Positions 8,773 through 17,585 are shown, counted from the stretch's first letter. The stretch: DNA of 41,080 nt from an uncultured Allofournierella sp. (GCA_944382705.1 CALWNE010000055.1:1-41080), one strand, 5' to 3'. The notes: generated by a model from the sequence alone, not told the origin. A program made the numbers and translations.

Positions 8773-9816
8773 ATGGAAAAACAATGTCTTTCATCTTATA
8801 CGCTGGGCCGGCTTACTAGCCTGATGAAGGAGCTGGGCCAGCCTGGCTTTCGTGCCAAGCAGATTTTTCACTGGATTCATCAAAAACAGGTAACGGAATT
8901 TGCTGCCATGACCGACCAGCCCAAGGCACTGCTGGCCAAACTGGAGGAACAGTTTTATCTGGCTGTGCCGGCGGTGCAGCGCAAACAGCAATCTAAGGAC
9001 GGCACCATAAAATATCTCCTGCGTTTGGCAGATGGAAACTGTATTGAAACGGTTCTCATGCGCTATAATTATGGCAACACGGTTTGCGTGTCCACCCAGG
9101 TTGGCTGCCGCATGGGCTGCCGGTTCTGCGCCTCCACCCAGGCAGGGCGGGTACGCAACCTGGAAGCAGGCGAAATTGCAGCGGAGATTTACGCCGCTCA
9201 GCGGGATACAGGGGAGCGTGTTTCTCACATCGTGCTTATGGGCATTGGGGAACCGCTGGATAACTTTGAAAATGTAATGGACTTTTTGGAGATTATCTCC
9301 TGTGCCGACGGTGTAAACATCGGTATGCGCAACATCAGACTTTCTACCTGCGGCGTGGTGCCGCAAATTGACCGGCTGGCGGAGAAAAAGCTCCAGCTTA
9401 CCCTTTCCATCTCGCTGCACGCACCCAATGATGCCATGCGAAGTGCCATGATGCCGGTCAACGATGCCTACCCGGTGCGGCAGCTGATTGATGCCTGCCG
9501 TCGGTACCAAAAAACCACCGGCCGGCGCATCAGCTTTGAGTATTCCATGGTGCGGGGCGTAAACGACAGCCCCGAAACAGCCCGGGAGCTGGCCAAGCTT
9601 ATCCGGGGCGTGGGGGCCCATGTAAACCTGATTCCCATTAACCCGGTGGATGGCAGCCCCTATTCCTCCACCGATGCCGAAAATGTCAAGCGTTTTCAGA
9701 CCCTGCTCACCCAGCTGGGGGTGAATGCCACGGTGCGCCGCCGCCTGGGCAGCGACATCAGCGCTGCCTGTGGCCAGCTGCGCCGTGAAGAAGCCGCAAA
9801 GGAGGAACAGGCATGA
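8773..9816 (+). CDS. rlmN: 23S rRNA (A2503-C2) / tRNA A37 methyltransferase RlmN
   Basis: 347 residues from the ATG at 8773, the normal length; the longer upstream reading overlaps rsmB. This radical-SAM enzyme methylates C2 of A2503 in 23S rRNA and of A37 in some tRNAs. The [4Fe-4S]-binding motif C112-x3-C116-x2-C119 appears as GCRMGCRFCAS. MGIGEPLDN, RNIRLSTCGVVP, SLHAPND and LIPINPVDGS are family blocks. The C-terminal RRRLGSDISAACGQL block contains the second Cys needed to resolve the methylated intermediate. Its stop overlaps the start of prpC by ATGA, linking it to the PASTA-kinase pair as in other Clostridia. Confidence 0.95.
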   Translation: MEKQCLSSYTLGRLTSLMKELGQPGFRAKQIFHWIHQKQVTEFAAMTDQPKALLAKLEEQFYLAVPAVQRKQQSKDGTIKYLLRLADGNCIETVLMRYNYGNTVCVSTQVGCRMGCRFCASTQAGRVRNLEAGEIAAEIYAAQRDTGERVSHIVLMGIGEPLDNFENVMDFLEIISCADGVNIGMRNIRLSTCGVVPQIDRLAEKKLQLTLSISLHAPNDAMRSAMMPVNDAYPVRQLIDACRRYQKTTGRRISFEYSMVRGVNDSPETARELAKLIRGVGAHVNLIPINPVDGSPYSSTDAENVKRFQTLLTQLGVNATVRRRLGSDISAACGQLRREEAAKEEQA

Positions 9817-10553
9817 AACTAGCAGGCAAGACCGATGTAGGAAGCTTGCGCAGTGAAAATCAGGATAACTACCGGGCTGCCCGCCTGCAAGACGACACCG
9901 TTTGGGCCGTTGTGTGCGACGGTATGGGCGGTGCTGCCGCCGGCAAGCTGGCAGCCCAGATTGCCACCGATACCATGGAAGCCTGTTTTGAAGCAGGATT
10001 GCGTGGCTTGCAGCGTGGCCAGGAACGGGCTTTTTTGCAGCATTGCATCACCCAGGCCAACCGGGCTATTTATGAGAATGCAGAGCAGGAGCCGGAAAAC
10101 CGGGGCATGGGCACCACTGTGGTGTGCTGCCTGGTGCGCCAGGGGGAGCTGCACATTGTACATGTGGGCGATTCCCGGGCGTATCTATGCCGGTCAGGCC
10201 AGCTGACCCAGCTCACAAAGGATCACTCCATGGTGCAGCAGCTGGTGGAAACAGGCAAGCTTACCAGCGAAGAAGCGGAAAATTACCCGCGCAAAAATCT
10301 CATCACCCGAGCCTTGGGAGTGGAGCGGGGTGTAACGGCTGATTACACCACCGTGCCGGTTAAAACAGGGGACATGGTGCTGCTTTGCAGCGATGGCCTT
10401 ACCGGAATGGTGGAGGATGAACAGATTTTGGCCGTTATGCAGCATACTCCGTTTTTTGGGGCGCCGCGCCGTTTGATAGAGGAAGCCCTGAAGGCTGGCG
10501 GACAGGATAACATTACCGCTGTGCTGATTGAAATCGAGCAACCGGAGGATTGA
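9813..10553 (+). CDS. prpC: PP2C-type Ser/Thr phosphatase
   Basis: 246 residues. A metal-dependent PPM-family phosphatase that reverses phosphorylation by the neighbouring kinase. All signature blocks are present: TDVGSLRSENQDNY, VVCDGMGGAAAGKLAA (metal-binding DG), HVGDSRAYL, LTKDHSMV, LITRALG, LLCSDGLTGMVED and GGQDNITAVLI. There are no membrane segments, so it is cytoplasmic. It overlaps rlmN by four bases, and its stop is one base from the kinase start, so the phosphatase and kinase are made together. Confidence 0.95.
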   Translation: MKLAGKTDVGSLRSENQDNYRAARLQDDTVWAVVCDGMGGAAAGKLAAQIATDTMEACFEAGLRGLQRGQERAFLQHCITQANRAIYENAEQEPENRGMGTTVVCCLVRQGELHIVHVGDSRAYLCRSGQLTQLTKDHSMVQQLVETGKLTSEEAENYPRKNLITRALGVERGVTADYTTVPVKTGDMVLLCSDGLTGMVEDEQILAVMQHTPFFGAPRRLIEEALKAGGQDNITAVLIEIEQPED

Positions 10554-10554
10554 G

Positions 10555-12474
10555 ATGGATCAGCTGATTGGAAAACGGCTGGAAGGCCGCTACCTGCTGG
10601 AAGAACTGGTGGGTGTGGGCGGCATGGCCAATGTATACAAAGGGGTGGACCTGAAAACCCAAAAGACCGTGGCAGTTAAGGTGCTGCGGGAGGAATTTGT
10701 GGACAATGCGGAGCTGGTGTACCGTTTTAAAAACGAGTCCAAGGCAATTTCCATACTGGACCATCCCAACATTGTAAAAGTATTTGATGTGTCCGTTACC
10801 GATAAGTTACAGTTTATCGTAATGGAATATGTGGACGGCATCACCCTGAAGGAGTATATGAACCAGCGGGGTGGCTGCCTTACCTGGAAAGAGGTAGTGC
10901 ATTTTATTGAGCAGGTGCTGGATGCACTGGACCACGCCCATCACAAAGGGGTGGTACACCGGGACATAAAGCCCCAAAACATTATGCTTACAGCAGATGG
11001 CACCATCAAAATCATGGATTTTGGCATTGCCCGGTTCTCCCGTGCAGAGAGCCAGGTGGTAAGCAACAAGGCCATTGGCTCGGTGCATTACATCAGTCCG
11101 GAGCAGGCCAAGGGCGATGTGACGGACGCCAAAGCCGATATCTATTCTTTGGGTATCATGCTGTATGAAATGCTGTCCGGCAAGCTGCCCTTTGAGTCGG
11201 ACAATGCGGTGTCGGTTGCCATCAAGCAGATTTCCGACCAGGCAGTTCCCCTAGGGCAGGTGGCACCTCAGGTGCCGCAGGCATTGCAGGATATCACGGC
11301 CAGAGCCATGGCGAAGGACCCTGGCCAGCGGTATCCCAGCGCCAGATCCATGCTGGATGATATTGCGGAGTTCAAGCGCAATCCCAGCATCCGTTTTGAG
11401 TACGAATATCTCACCGAGGATTCGCCAAAGAGGTATATTGACAAAGTGGTACGCCAAACAAAGTCGTCCGGCAGCGAAAGCCCCCAGCGCCGAACTGGTT
11501 CCCAGTCTGCAAAGGGCAAACCGGCTGCATCCAAATCGGCCCAGACAGCAAAGCAAAAGCAGAAAAAGCGCATGGGTATTTTGCCGGTGCTGGCTGGCAT
11601 GGCAGTTGCCTTTGCACTGGGGGCAAGTGTGCTTTGCTATATGATTTTTGCCAACTCCACCAACCCTTTGTTCAGCACAAAAGGGGATGTGGAGCTGGAG
11701 GACTTTACCGGTTTGAGTTGGAGCCAGGTAAAAAGTCAATACAGCAGTCAGCTTTCTCTGGTAAAGGAGGAAGTGTACAGCACTGAATACGAAGAAGGGC
11801 TGATTATCTCTCAGTCTCCCCGTGGTCCTCGTACGGTAAAGGAAGGTCAAAAGGTTACTGTAAAGGTAAGCCTGGGCGTGGAGTATGTGAGCGTGCCTTC
11901 TGTCAATGGCTGGCTGATTGCTGCCGCCGAGGAAGAGGTCAAGAACATTGGCCTCAAGGTACGCCGGGTCAATGTTGCGGACGACAGTGTGGCCGAAGGC
12001 TCTGTCATCCGCACCGAGCCGGTGGCGGGTGAATCCGTGGAAAGCGGCTCCACAGTGGTTCTGTATGTAAGCCGCAAAAAGGTGGATTTGAACCGCACTG
12101 TGCCCAATATTGTGGGAGCGCTGGAGGCCGATGCCCTGAAAGCACTTACCGCAGCGGGCTTGCGGGCAGGTGTGCGCAGTGAAGCCTACAACTCTGAATA
12201 CGAGCCGGGCCGCGTGATTCTGCAAACCTACGATCCGGGTACCGAGGTACGAATCAATACCGCAGTAGGCTATATCGTCTCGCTGGGGCCGGAACCTACA
12301 CCGGAGCCCACGCCAGAGCCCACACCGGAACCCACACCTACCCCCAGCCCCAAACCGAAGCCCACTGCTACGCCAGCTCCCACCGTGGCACCTACCCCCA
12401 CGCCGGAACCTACCCCGGTAAAGGAGAGCGAAGAAAGCAAGCCTACCGAGCCTGACGCCGTGCAGACAGACTAA
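10555..12474 (+). CDS. prkC: PASTA-domain Ser/Thr protein kinase PrkC
   Basis: 639 residues from the ATG at 10555, chosen because GGAGGAT precedes it and the kinase domain starts at once. The cytoplasmic kinase has glycine loop VGVGGMANV, Lys42 in VAVKVL, HRDIKPQN (D137), DFGIAR (D155) and SPEQA. A basic Ser/Lys/Gln-rich juxtamembrane stretch leads to a TM helix near 342-366. Three PASTA repeats follow (about 378-440, 441-511, 512-578), which in this family sense muropeptides or lipid II. The last 60 residues are unusual: a Pro/Thr tail with EPTP repeats, then an acidic end, outside the cell. In B. subtilis PrkC governs germination and stationary-phase physiology. It is a member of the prpC-prkC-rsgA cluster. 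Confidence 0.95.
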   Translation: MDQLIGKRLEGRYLLEELVGVGGMANVYKGVDLKTQKTVAVKVLREEFVDNAELVYRFKNESKAISILDHPNIVKVFDVSVTDKLQFIVMEYVDGITLKEYMNQRGGCLTWKEVVHFIEQVLDALDHAHHKGVVHRDIKPQNIMLTADGTIKIMDFGIARFSRAESQVVSNKAIGSVHYISPEQAKGDVTDAKADIYSLGIMLYEMLSGKLPFESDNAVSVAIKQISDQAVPLGQVAPQVPQALQDITARAMAKDPGQRYPSARSMLDDIAEFKRNPSIRFEYEYLTEDSPKRYIDKVVRQTKSSGSESPQRRTGSQSAKGKPAASKSAQTAKQKQKKRMGILPVLAGMAVAFALGASVLCYMIFANSTNPLFSTKGDVELEDFTGLSWSQVKSQYSSQLSLVKEEVYSTEYEEGLIISQSPRGPRTVKEGQKVTVKVSLGVEYVSVPSVNGWLIAAAEEEVKNIGLKVRRVNVADDSVAEGSVIRTEPVAGESVESGSTVVLYVSRKKVDLNRTVPNIVGALEADALKALTAAGLRAGVRSEAYNSEYEPGRVILQTYDPGTEVRINTAVGYIVSLGPEPTPEPTPEPTPEPTPTPSPKPKPTATPAPTVAPTPTPEPTPVKESEESKPTEPDAVQTD

Positions 12475-12529
12475 TCAATGATACAAAGGCTGGGTGAAAG
12501 GGTATTTCGCCGGTAATGCTGTAAACCTT

Positions 12530-12561
12530 GCCCGGATTCAGGCCAACCCTTGAATCCGGGC
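12530..12561 (+). terminator. Hairpin between prkC and rsgA
   Basis: The 11-base perfect stem GCCCGGATTCA/TGAATCCGGGC has a 10-base loop and is followed by a weak T-rich stretch (GCTTTGCTGTTTG). It likely ends or attenuates the upstream operon, so rsgA-thiN may have partly separate expression. It could instead be an RNA-stability hairpin. Confidence 0.55.
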
Positions 12562-12608
12562 GCTTTGCTGTTTGCTACCCTAAATTTGAATCAGAAAGGA
12601 CGAACCCT

Positions 12609-13484
12609 ATGCCAGAAGGCTACATCAAAAAAGGCATTGGCGGATTTTATTATGTACAGTGCGGCCAGGAATTGCTGGAATGCAAAGCCAAGGGCATCTT
12701 TCGCAAGCGCCGCATTACCCCAGTAGCGGGCGACTATGTAACTGTAGAGCAGGAGAACGGCGGCAATGTAATTGCCGAAATCCATGCCCGCAAAAATGTA
12801 TTTGTACGCCCGCCCATTGCCAACCTGGATGTGCTGTTTATTGTGGCCAGCACAACCCAACCGGTTCCCAGCACGCTGGTGCTGGATAAATTAACCGCCA
12901 TTGCAGTGGACAAGGAGGTACAGCCGGTGCTGGTATTTACCAAAAACGATTTGGTAAGTGCGCAGCCGTTGGTGGAGCTGTACCGCCAGTCCACCCTGCC
13001 GGTGGTGGTGGTAGACCATGCCAGCGGCCAGGGGCTGGAGGAGATTCGCCAGCATATCCAAGGCAAATTGTGTGCCTTTTGCGGAAACTCCGGCGTGGGC
13101 AAAAGCACCCTGCTGAATGCGCTCTTGCCCCAGCTGGACCAGCAGACGGGAGCCATCAGCCAAAAGCTGGGCCGTGGCCGCCATACCACCCGTGAGGTGG
13201 AGATTTTTGAGGCTTTCGGCGGCCGCATTGCGGATACGCCCGGTTTTGCCAGCCTGGACACCGAGCGGGCCTGTTACATTCCTAAAGAAAATCTGCAATA
13301 TGCCTTTCCGGAGTTTGAGCCCTATGTTCATACCTGCAAGTTTACCGGCTGTGCCCACCGCAGCGAAAAAGGCTGTGCCGTGCTGCAAGCCTTGCAGGAA
13401 GGCAAAATTGCCCAAAGCCGATACGACAGCTACGCCGCTATGTACGATGAAGTGAAAAACATCAAGGATTGGGAGCTGCACTAA
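12609..13484 (+). CDS. rsgA: Ribosome small-subunit GTPase RsgA
   Basis: 291 residues from the ATG at 12609, behind AGAAAGGA. It is a circularly permuted GTPase acting late in 30S maturation. An OB-fold N-domain (about 1-70) precedes the GTPase, whose motifs appear in permuted order: TKND (111-114, G4) first, then GNSGVGKST (G1, about 158-166), then RHTTR (switch) and DTPG (G3). The C-terminal zinc knuckle has Cys, Cys-x-His and Cys ligands in CKFTGCAHRSEKGCAV. It overlaps the next gene by one base. The gene rpe, usually between rsgA and thiN, is absent. Confidence 0.95.
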   Translation: MPEGYIKKGIGGFYYVQCGQELLECKAKGIFRKRRITPVAGDYVTVEQENGGNVIAEIHARKNVFVRPPIANLDVLFIVASTTQPVPSTLVLDKLTAIAVDKEVQPVLVFTKNDLVSAQPLVELYRQSTLPVVVVDHASGQGLEEIRQHIQGKLCAFCGNSGVGKSTLLNALLPQLDQQTGAISQKLGRGRHTTREVEIFEAFGGRIADTPGFASLDTERACYIPKENLQYAFPEFEPYVHTCKFTGCAHRSEKGCAVLQALQEGKIAQSRYDSYAAMYDEVKNIKDWELH

Positions 13485-14113
13485 TGCGTTTTGTACTTGT
13501 TTCAGCTGGGCCGGTGGGGCCATTGGCTCTGGCTCAGATTATGCCTTCGGATTATGTGATTGCCTGTGACGGCGGCTGGCGGCATCTGGAGAAACTGGGC
13601 CGCAAGCCGGATTTGGTGGTGGGGGATTTTGACAGTTCTCAGCCGCCCCAGCTGGAGCAGGTGGTGGTGCTGCCCACCGAAAAGGATGATACCGACACCC
13701 ACTATGCCGCTCGCCTGGCCCTGGAACGAGGAGCCCGGCAGGTGCTGATGCTGGGAGGAGTGGGCGGCGCACGGATGGAACATACCCTGGCCAACATTGG
13801 CACAGCCCTCTGGCTGCAAAAACAGGGCTGTCAGGCAGAGCTACACAGCGAGGAAAGCCGGCTTTGCATTCTGTGCAGCGGGCAACAAAAACGGATACCC
13901 CACAATCCGGAGCAATATTTTTCCCTCTTTCCGCTGGAGGGAATTTCCACTGGGGTGAGCATTACCGGTGCAAAGTATCCGCTGCAAGAAGGCGTGCTGG
14001 AGCCACAGTTTCCGCTGGCCGTCAGCAACGAGACCTGCCCGGAAGGCGCCTGCATCACGGCGGGCCAGGGGGCACTGCTGATGGTAATCACCCAAAAAGA
14101 CAAGCAGAACTAG
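13484..14113 (+). CDS. thiN: Thiamine pyrophosphokinase
   Basis: 209 residues from the ATG at 13484, which shares one base with the rsgA stop. It makes thiamine pyrophosphate from thiamine and ATP. N-terminal catalytic blocks are CDGGWRHL, VVGDFDS and the acidic EKDDTDTHYAARLAL, then GGVGGARMEHTLANI, which matches the GGxGxRxDH family motif. The smaller C-terminal beta domain has FSLFPLEG and GVSITGAKYPL. The order rsgA-thiN-spoVM matches B. subtilis (yloQ, yloS, spoVM) apart from the missing rpe. Confidence 0.92.
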   Translation: MRFVLVSAGPVGPLALAQIMPSDYVIACDGGWRHLEKLGRKPDLVVGDFDSSQPPQLEQVVVLPTEKDDTDTHYAARLALERGARQVLMLGGVGGARMEHTLANIGTALWLQKQGCQAELHSEESRLCILCSGQQKRIPHNPEQYFSLFPLEGISTGVSITGAKYPLQEGVLEPQFPLAVSNETCPEGACITAGQGALLMVITQKDKQN

Positions 14114-14221
14114 TTCCCCTTGTGGCTGCACTGGGGCAAAAAAACAGCCTTCTTCCACGCACCAATTCCAACCCGTTGGGATATACTGTAGCAATACGCA
14201 ACCAGAAAGGGGAGAGGGAAG

Positions 14222-14302
14222 ATGCAGATTGTTGTAGTCAAAAGCCCCAAATGCTTGGCAGGGCTGCTGCGCACCTTGTTTAAAATCAAAAAAGAATCCT
14301 GA
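14222..14302 (+). CDS. spoVM: SpoVM, 26-residue spore-coat anchoring peptide
   Basis: A 26-codon ORF behind AAAGGGGAGAGG. It aligns with B. subtilis SpoVM (also 26 residues): both have a short beta-like N-terminus (MQIVVVKSPK here), then a Pro-Lys step into an amphipathic helix, LAGLLRTLFK, with a basic end. SpoVM is made in the mother cell and inserts into the convex outer forespore membrane, where it recruits SpoIVA. Position supports the call: it lies after thiN, as in B. subtilis, and before sipL and spoIVA, whose products act with it. Conserved features are the Pro at position 9, a Gly in the helix and the basic C-terminus. A strong terminator follows 57 bases after the stop. A weak GATATACT element about 35 bases upstream could be a sigma-E -10, but this is uncertain. 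Confidence 0.88.
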   Translation: MQIVVVKSPKCLAGLLRTLFKIKKES

Positions 14303-14359
14303 GCTTGCCTGTAATTATCGGTGGGGGTTTTGCCCAACCGGCAGGCAAATCAAACCAGC

Positions 14360-14402
14360 AAAACGGCTAAGGGCCCTTTTTGTAAGGGCTCTTGGCCGTT
14401 TT
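14360..14402 (+). terminator. Strong terminator after spoVM
   Basis: 19-base arms (14360-14378 and 14384-14402) pair with only two G-U-type mismatches. The left arm starts AAAA and the right arm ends TTTT, followed by further T-rich sequence. It separates spoVM from the sipL promoter. Confidence 0.8.
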
Positions 14403-14416
14403 GTGCTGTTTTGTGT

Positions 14417-14446
14417 GCATAGATACCCGCCCCGGCTCATATAAAT
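14417..14446 (+). promoter_or_regulatory. Candidate sigma-E-type sporulation promoter of sipL
   Basis: GCATAGA at 14417-14423 and CATATAAAT at 14438-14446 are 14 bases apart, close to the mother-cell sigma-E pattern (ATA-type -35, about 14 bases, CATA-rich -10). It sits about 30 bases before sipL. The call rests on resemblance to the B. subtilis consensus and on gene function. Confidence 0.5.
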
Positions 14447-14476
14447 GCCTTACAAAAGTGCGAAAGGGGCGAAACA

Positions 14477-15994
14477 ATGGAACTCAAAATTTTTCGGGAT
14501 ACCCTGTGCTCCATGGGGCCTGCCTGTGAAGCAAAGGCAGAACTGCCCATCGAAGCAGAAATCCTGATTCCAGACTATCTGCCGCAGATTTTTAAGATTG
14601 TAAAATGCCTGGTACATCTGGTTACTTTGCAAAAGCAGGTTTCTCAAGGCCGCATCACAGCCGAGGGCTATCTGCGCTGTGTGGTGTACTACGAGGCAGA
14701 AGACGACCAAAGCCTGTGCCAGACCGAGCAGAAGATTCCCTTTACTCGAACCATGGAACTGCCGCAAGGGGAGTATGGCGCCTGTCAGATTCAGGTAGGC
14801 GGTCAGGTGGAGTATCTCAACTGCCGGGCCGTAAACCAGCGCAGGGTGGATGTACGGGGTGCCTTTGGCCTTACCGCCCGCATTACCCCGCAGGTACAGC
14901 AGGAGGTCATCACGGCACTGGCGGAATGCGGCATTGAGCAAAAGATGTGCTCCATCTCCACTGCACGCTCTCTGGTAAGCCTGGATAAGCTGATTACTGC
15001 CGAGGAAACCCTGGCCTTGGGCGAAATACCCCAGGCTGTGCTGGAAGCCACTGGCGTAGGCACTGTGGAGGAAATCAAACTGGTATCCGGCAAGGCAGTG
15101 GTCAAGGGCAGCATTCAGGTGGAGCTGGTGTACCGCACCAGCGCCGGCGACGGTCTGCAAACTGCCCGTCAGGCGGTGCCCTTTAACCAAATTCTGGATA
15201 TCGACCAGGTGCCGGAGGACAGTCAGTGCTTTGCCTATGCAGAGATGACCGGCTGCACCCTCATGGCGGCCGCCGGGGCGGAAGAAGGAATAGGGATTAC
15301 CGTAACCGCATTGCTGCATCTGCGCATCTGGCGCAGTGGGGAGCATTACCTGGTGGAAGACGCCTTCTCCACCCAGTACCACACCCAGCTGGAGCAGCAG
15401 CCGGTGTACAGCGAGCAATTACAGGAACAGCTGCACCAAAGCACTGCGGTACAGGTAGAAGGCTCCCTGCCGGACGAGGACGCTCAGCTGCTGCATTGCT
15501 TTGTGCTGCCCCAAAGCCTGGAGCTGGTGCAAAAGGACCAGCAGCTGGTGTTCAGCGGCAGGGCCTGGGCCCACATCCTTTGCCGCAACTCCCTGGGCGA
15601 GCTGGATTGCTACGATAAGCTTTTTGAGTATCAGTTCCCGCAGCAGTTTGGGGGCCAGCCGGAGGATTACCGCTTTGAATGCTGGCCTTCGGTAGCCTCT
15701 GTACAGGTGGAAAAGGAAGCTGGCCAGGCGGTGGTAAAGGCTCAGATGGAATTGAATGGCCTGGTATTTGCCCGCTGCCGTCAGAATGTGCTGGGGCAGG
15801 TAGAGTGCACCAGTCCGCTGGAAAGTACCGAGGCAGACATCGCCCTGCGCATCTACTATGCAAAAGCAGGCGAGGAGGTATTTGCCATTGCCAAGCAGTA
15901 CCATGTGCCTGCGGCTGAGCTGGTTCGGGCCAATCAGTTAGAAGAACAGACGCTGCAAGCGCCTGCACGCCTGCTGGTACCCAGCACGGTTTGA
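14477..15994 (+). CDS. sipL: SipL-like spore-coat protein (SPOCS/DUF3794 + LysM)
   Basis: 505 residues with no signal peptide or TM helix, fitting a mother-cell cytoplasmic protein. DUF3794 (SPOCS) beta domains occupy about 35-110, 170-265 and 320-440; their wording repeats, for example VKCLVHL and VEYLNCRAVNQRRVDVRG. A LysM-type module is at about 457-502 (YYAKAGEEVFAIAKQYHVPA, ending LLVPS). This is the architecture of C. difficile SipL, which binds SpoIVA through its LysM domain and is required to encase the forespore in coat. The adjacency of spoIVA, 19 bases downstream, supports the assignment over other DUF3794/LysM proteins. The start has an AAAGGGG site and a candidate sigma-E promoter. 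Confidence 0.88.
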   Translation: MELKIFRDTLCSMGPACEAKAELPIEAEILIPDYLPQIFKIVKCLVHLVTLQKQVSQGRITAEGYLRCVVYYEAEDDQSLCQTEQKIPFTRTMELPQGEYGACQIQVGGQVEYLNCRAVNQRRVDVRGAFGLTARITPQVQQEVITALAECGIEQKMCSISTARSLVSLDKLITAEETLALGEIPQAVLEATGVGTVEEIKLVSGKAVVKGSIQVELVYRTSAGDGLQTARQAVPFNQILDIDQVPEDSQCFAYAEMTGCTLMAAAGAEEGIGITVTALLHLRIWRSGEHYLVEDAFSTQYHTQLEQQPVYSEQLQEQLHQSTAVQVEGSLPDEDAQLLHCFVLPQSLELVQKDQQLVFSGRAWAHILCRNSLGELDCYDKLFEYQFPQQFGGQPEDYRFECWPSVASVQVEKEAGQAVVKAQMELNGLVFARCRQNVLGQVECTSPLESTEADIALRIYYAKAGEEVFAIAKQYHVPAAELVRANQLEEQTLQAPARLLVPSTV

Positions 15995-16013
15995 GGGGAG
16001 GGAAATACACACG

Positions 16014-17489
16014 ATGGATACACAAACTGTTTACAAGGATATTGCGGCCCGCACCGGGGGAGACATCTACCTGGGTGTGGTAGGGCCGGTGCGCACCGGA
16101 AAAAGCACCTTTATTAAAAAATTCATGGAGGAACTGGTGCTTCCCCGCCTCACCAACCAGGCTGTAAAAAACCGTGCAAGAGATGAACTGCCTCAATCGG
16201 CAGCGGGGCGCACCATTATGACCACCGAGCCTAAGTTCATTCCGGAAACTGCCGTCACGGTGGAGCTGGCTGGCGGCGGAAGCTTTAAAACCCGCCTGAT
16301 TGATTGTGTGGGCTATATGGTGGACGGAGCCGTGGGTCACCAGGAAGATGAAAAGCCCCGTATGGTAAAGAGCCCCTGGTTTGACCACGAAATTCCCTTT
16401 GATGTGGCGGCACAGACCGGCACCCAAAAGGTAATTCGGGAGCATTCTACCATTGGGCTGGTGATCACCACCGACGGTTCCATCAGCGACATTCCCCGCC
16501 AGCGGTACGAGCAGGCGGAAGCCCAGGTGATTCAGGAACTGGAGCAGATTCAAAAGCCTTTTGTCATTCTGCTGAACTGCTTGGAGCCCAACCGGCCCGA
16601 AAGCCGCCAGCTGGCCCAGGAAATGCAGCAGAAGTATGGCCGTACCGTACTGCCGGTAAACTGTGTGGATTTGGATGCAGCTGGCATTGAGGAGATTCTC
16701 AAAAGCGTGCTGTATGAGTTTGAGGTGCGGGAGATTGCCTTTGCCTTGCCCAAATGGGTGCCCATGCTGGACAGCGGCCACTGGCTGCAGCAGTCGGTAT
16801 ACCAGGCGGTGCAGCAATTTGCAGAGGGCGTAAGCCAGATGAAGGATGTGGCAGGAGACAGTCTGGATTTGAACTGTGAGTATCTGCGCAGCAGCCGGGT
16901 GCGCTCCATGGAGCTGTCCACCGGGCGCATCACGCTGGAGCTGGAGCTGGATCCGGACATCTTTTATCGGGTATTGGGCGAGACCACCGGCCTGGAAATC
17001 TGCGATGAAGCCAGCCTGATGCCCTGCATCATCCAGCTGGCCAAGGCAAAGCGGGAGTACGAAAAAATCCGCAGCGCTCTGGAACAGGTGGAAGCTACCG
17101 GCTACGGCATTGTAATGCCCAGCATTACAGAGCTCAAGCTGGAAGAACCGGAGATTATGCGGCAGGGTGGCCGGTATGGGGTGCGCCTGCGGGCCAGTGC
17201 CCCTTCCATCCACCTGCTGAAGGCCAACATCAACACCGAGATTTCCCCCATTGTGGGCTCGGAGAAGCAATCTGAAGAACTGGTCATGAGTTTGCTTCAG
17301 GAGTTTGAGCAGGACCCCATCCGCATCTGGCAGTCCAACATTTTTGGCAAAAGTCTCCACGAGCTGGTAAACGAGGGCCTTCAGGCAAAGCTTCTGCATA
17401 TGCCCCAGGAGGCACGGGGCAAATTGCAGGAAACCCTGGAGCGGGTCATCAACGAAGGCTGTTCCGGCCTCATCTGCATCATTTTGTAA
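16014..17489 (+). CDS. spoIVA: SpoIVA, spore-coat basement-layer ATPase
   Basis: 491 residues, nearly identical in length to B. subtilis SpoIVA. It polymerises irreversibly with ATP hydrolysis on the forespore surface, where SpoVM anchors it, to form the platform for the coat. The P-loop GPVRTGKST includes K30, at the same position as in B. subtilis. The typical blocks RARDELPQSAAGRTIMTTEP, DCVGYMVDGAVGH and RTVLPVNC follow. The C-terminal polymerisation region ends in the conserved GCSGLICIIL. The ribosome site is GAGGGGAGGG. It is co-transcribed with sipL and closed by two hairpins downstream. Confidence 0.97.
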   Translation: MDTQTVYKDIAARTGGDIYLGVVGPVRTGKSTFIKKFMEELVLPRLTNQAVKNRARDELPQSAAGRTIMTTEPKFIPETAVTVELAGGGSFKTRLIDCVGYMVDGAVGHQEDEKPRMVKSPWFDHEIPFDVAAQTGTQKVIREHSTIGLVITTDGSISDIPRQRYEQAEAQVIQELEQIQKPFVILLNCLEPNRPESRQLAQEMQQKYGRTVLPVNCVDLDAAGIEEILKSVLYEFEVREIAFALPKWVPMLDSGHWLQQSVYQAVQQFAEGVSQMKDVAGDSLDLNCEYLRSSRVRSMELSTGRITLELELDPDIFYRVLGETTGLEICDEASLMPCIIQLAKAKREYEKIRSALEQVEATGYGIVMPSITELKLEEPEIMRQGGRYGVRLRASAPSIHLLKANINTEISPIVGSEKQSEELVMSLLQEFEQDPIRIWQSNIFGKSLHELVNEGLQAKLLHMPQEARGKLQETLERVINEGCSGLICIIL

Positions 17490-17541
17490 TAGCGTAATTT
17501 CAGCCTCTTTTGCACAAGCAGTACCATTCTGTTCGGTTGCA

Positions 17542-17576
17542 AACCGCCCATTCTGCCCGCTGGCAGGATGGGCGGT
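17542..17576 (+). terminator. Terminator after spoIVA
   Basis: AACCGCCCATTCTGCC pairs with its partner at 17561-17576 with one wobble and a 3-base loop, followed by TCTTTGTTTTTTCT. This is a textbook intrinsic terminator for sipL-spoIVA. Confidence 0.88.
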
Positions 17577-17585
17577 TCTTTGTTT

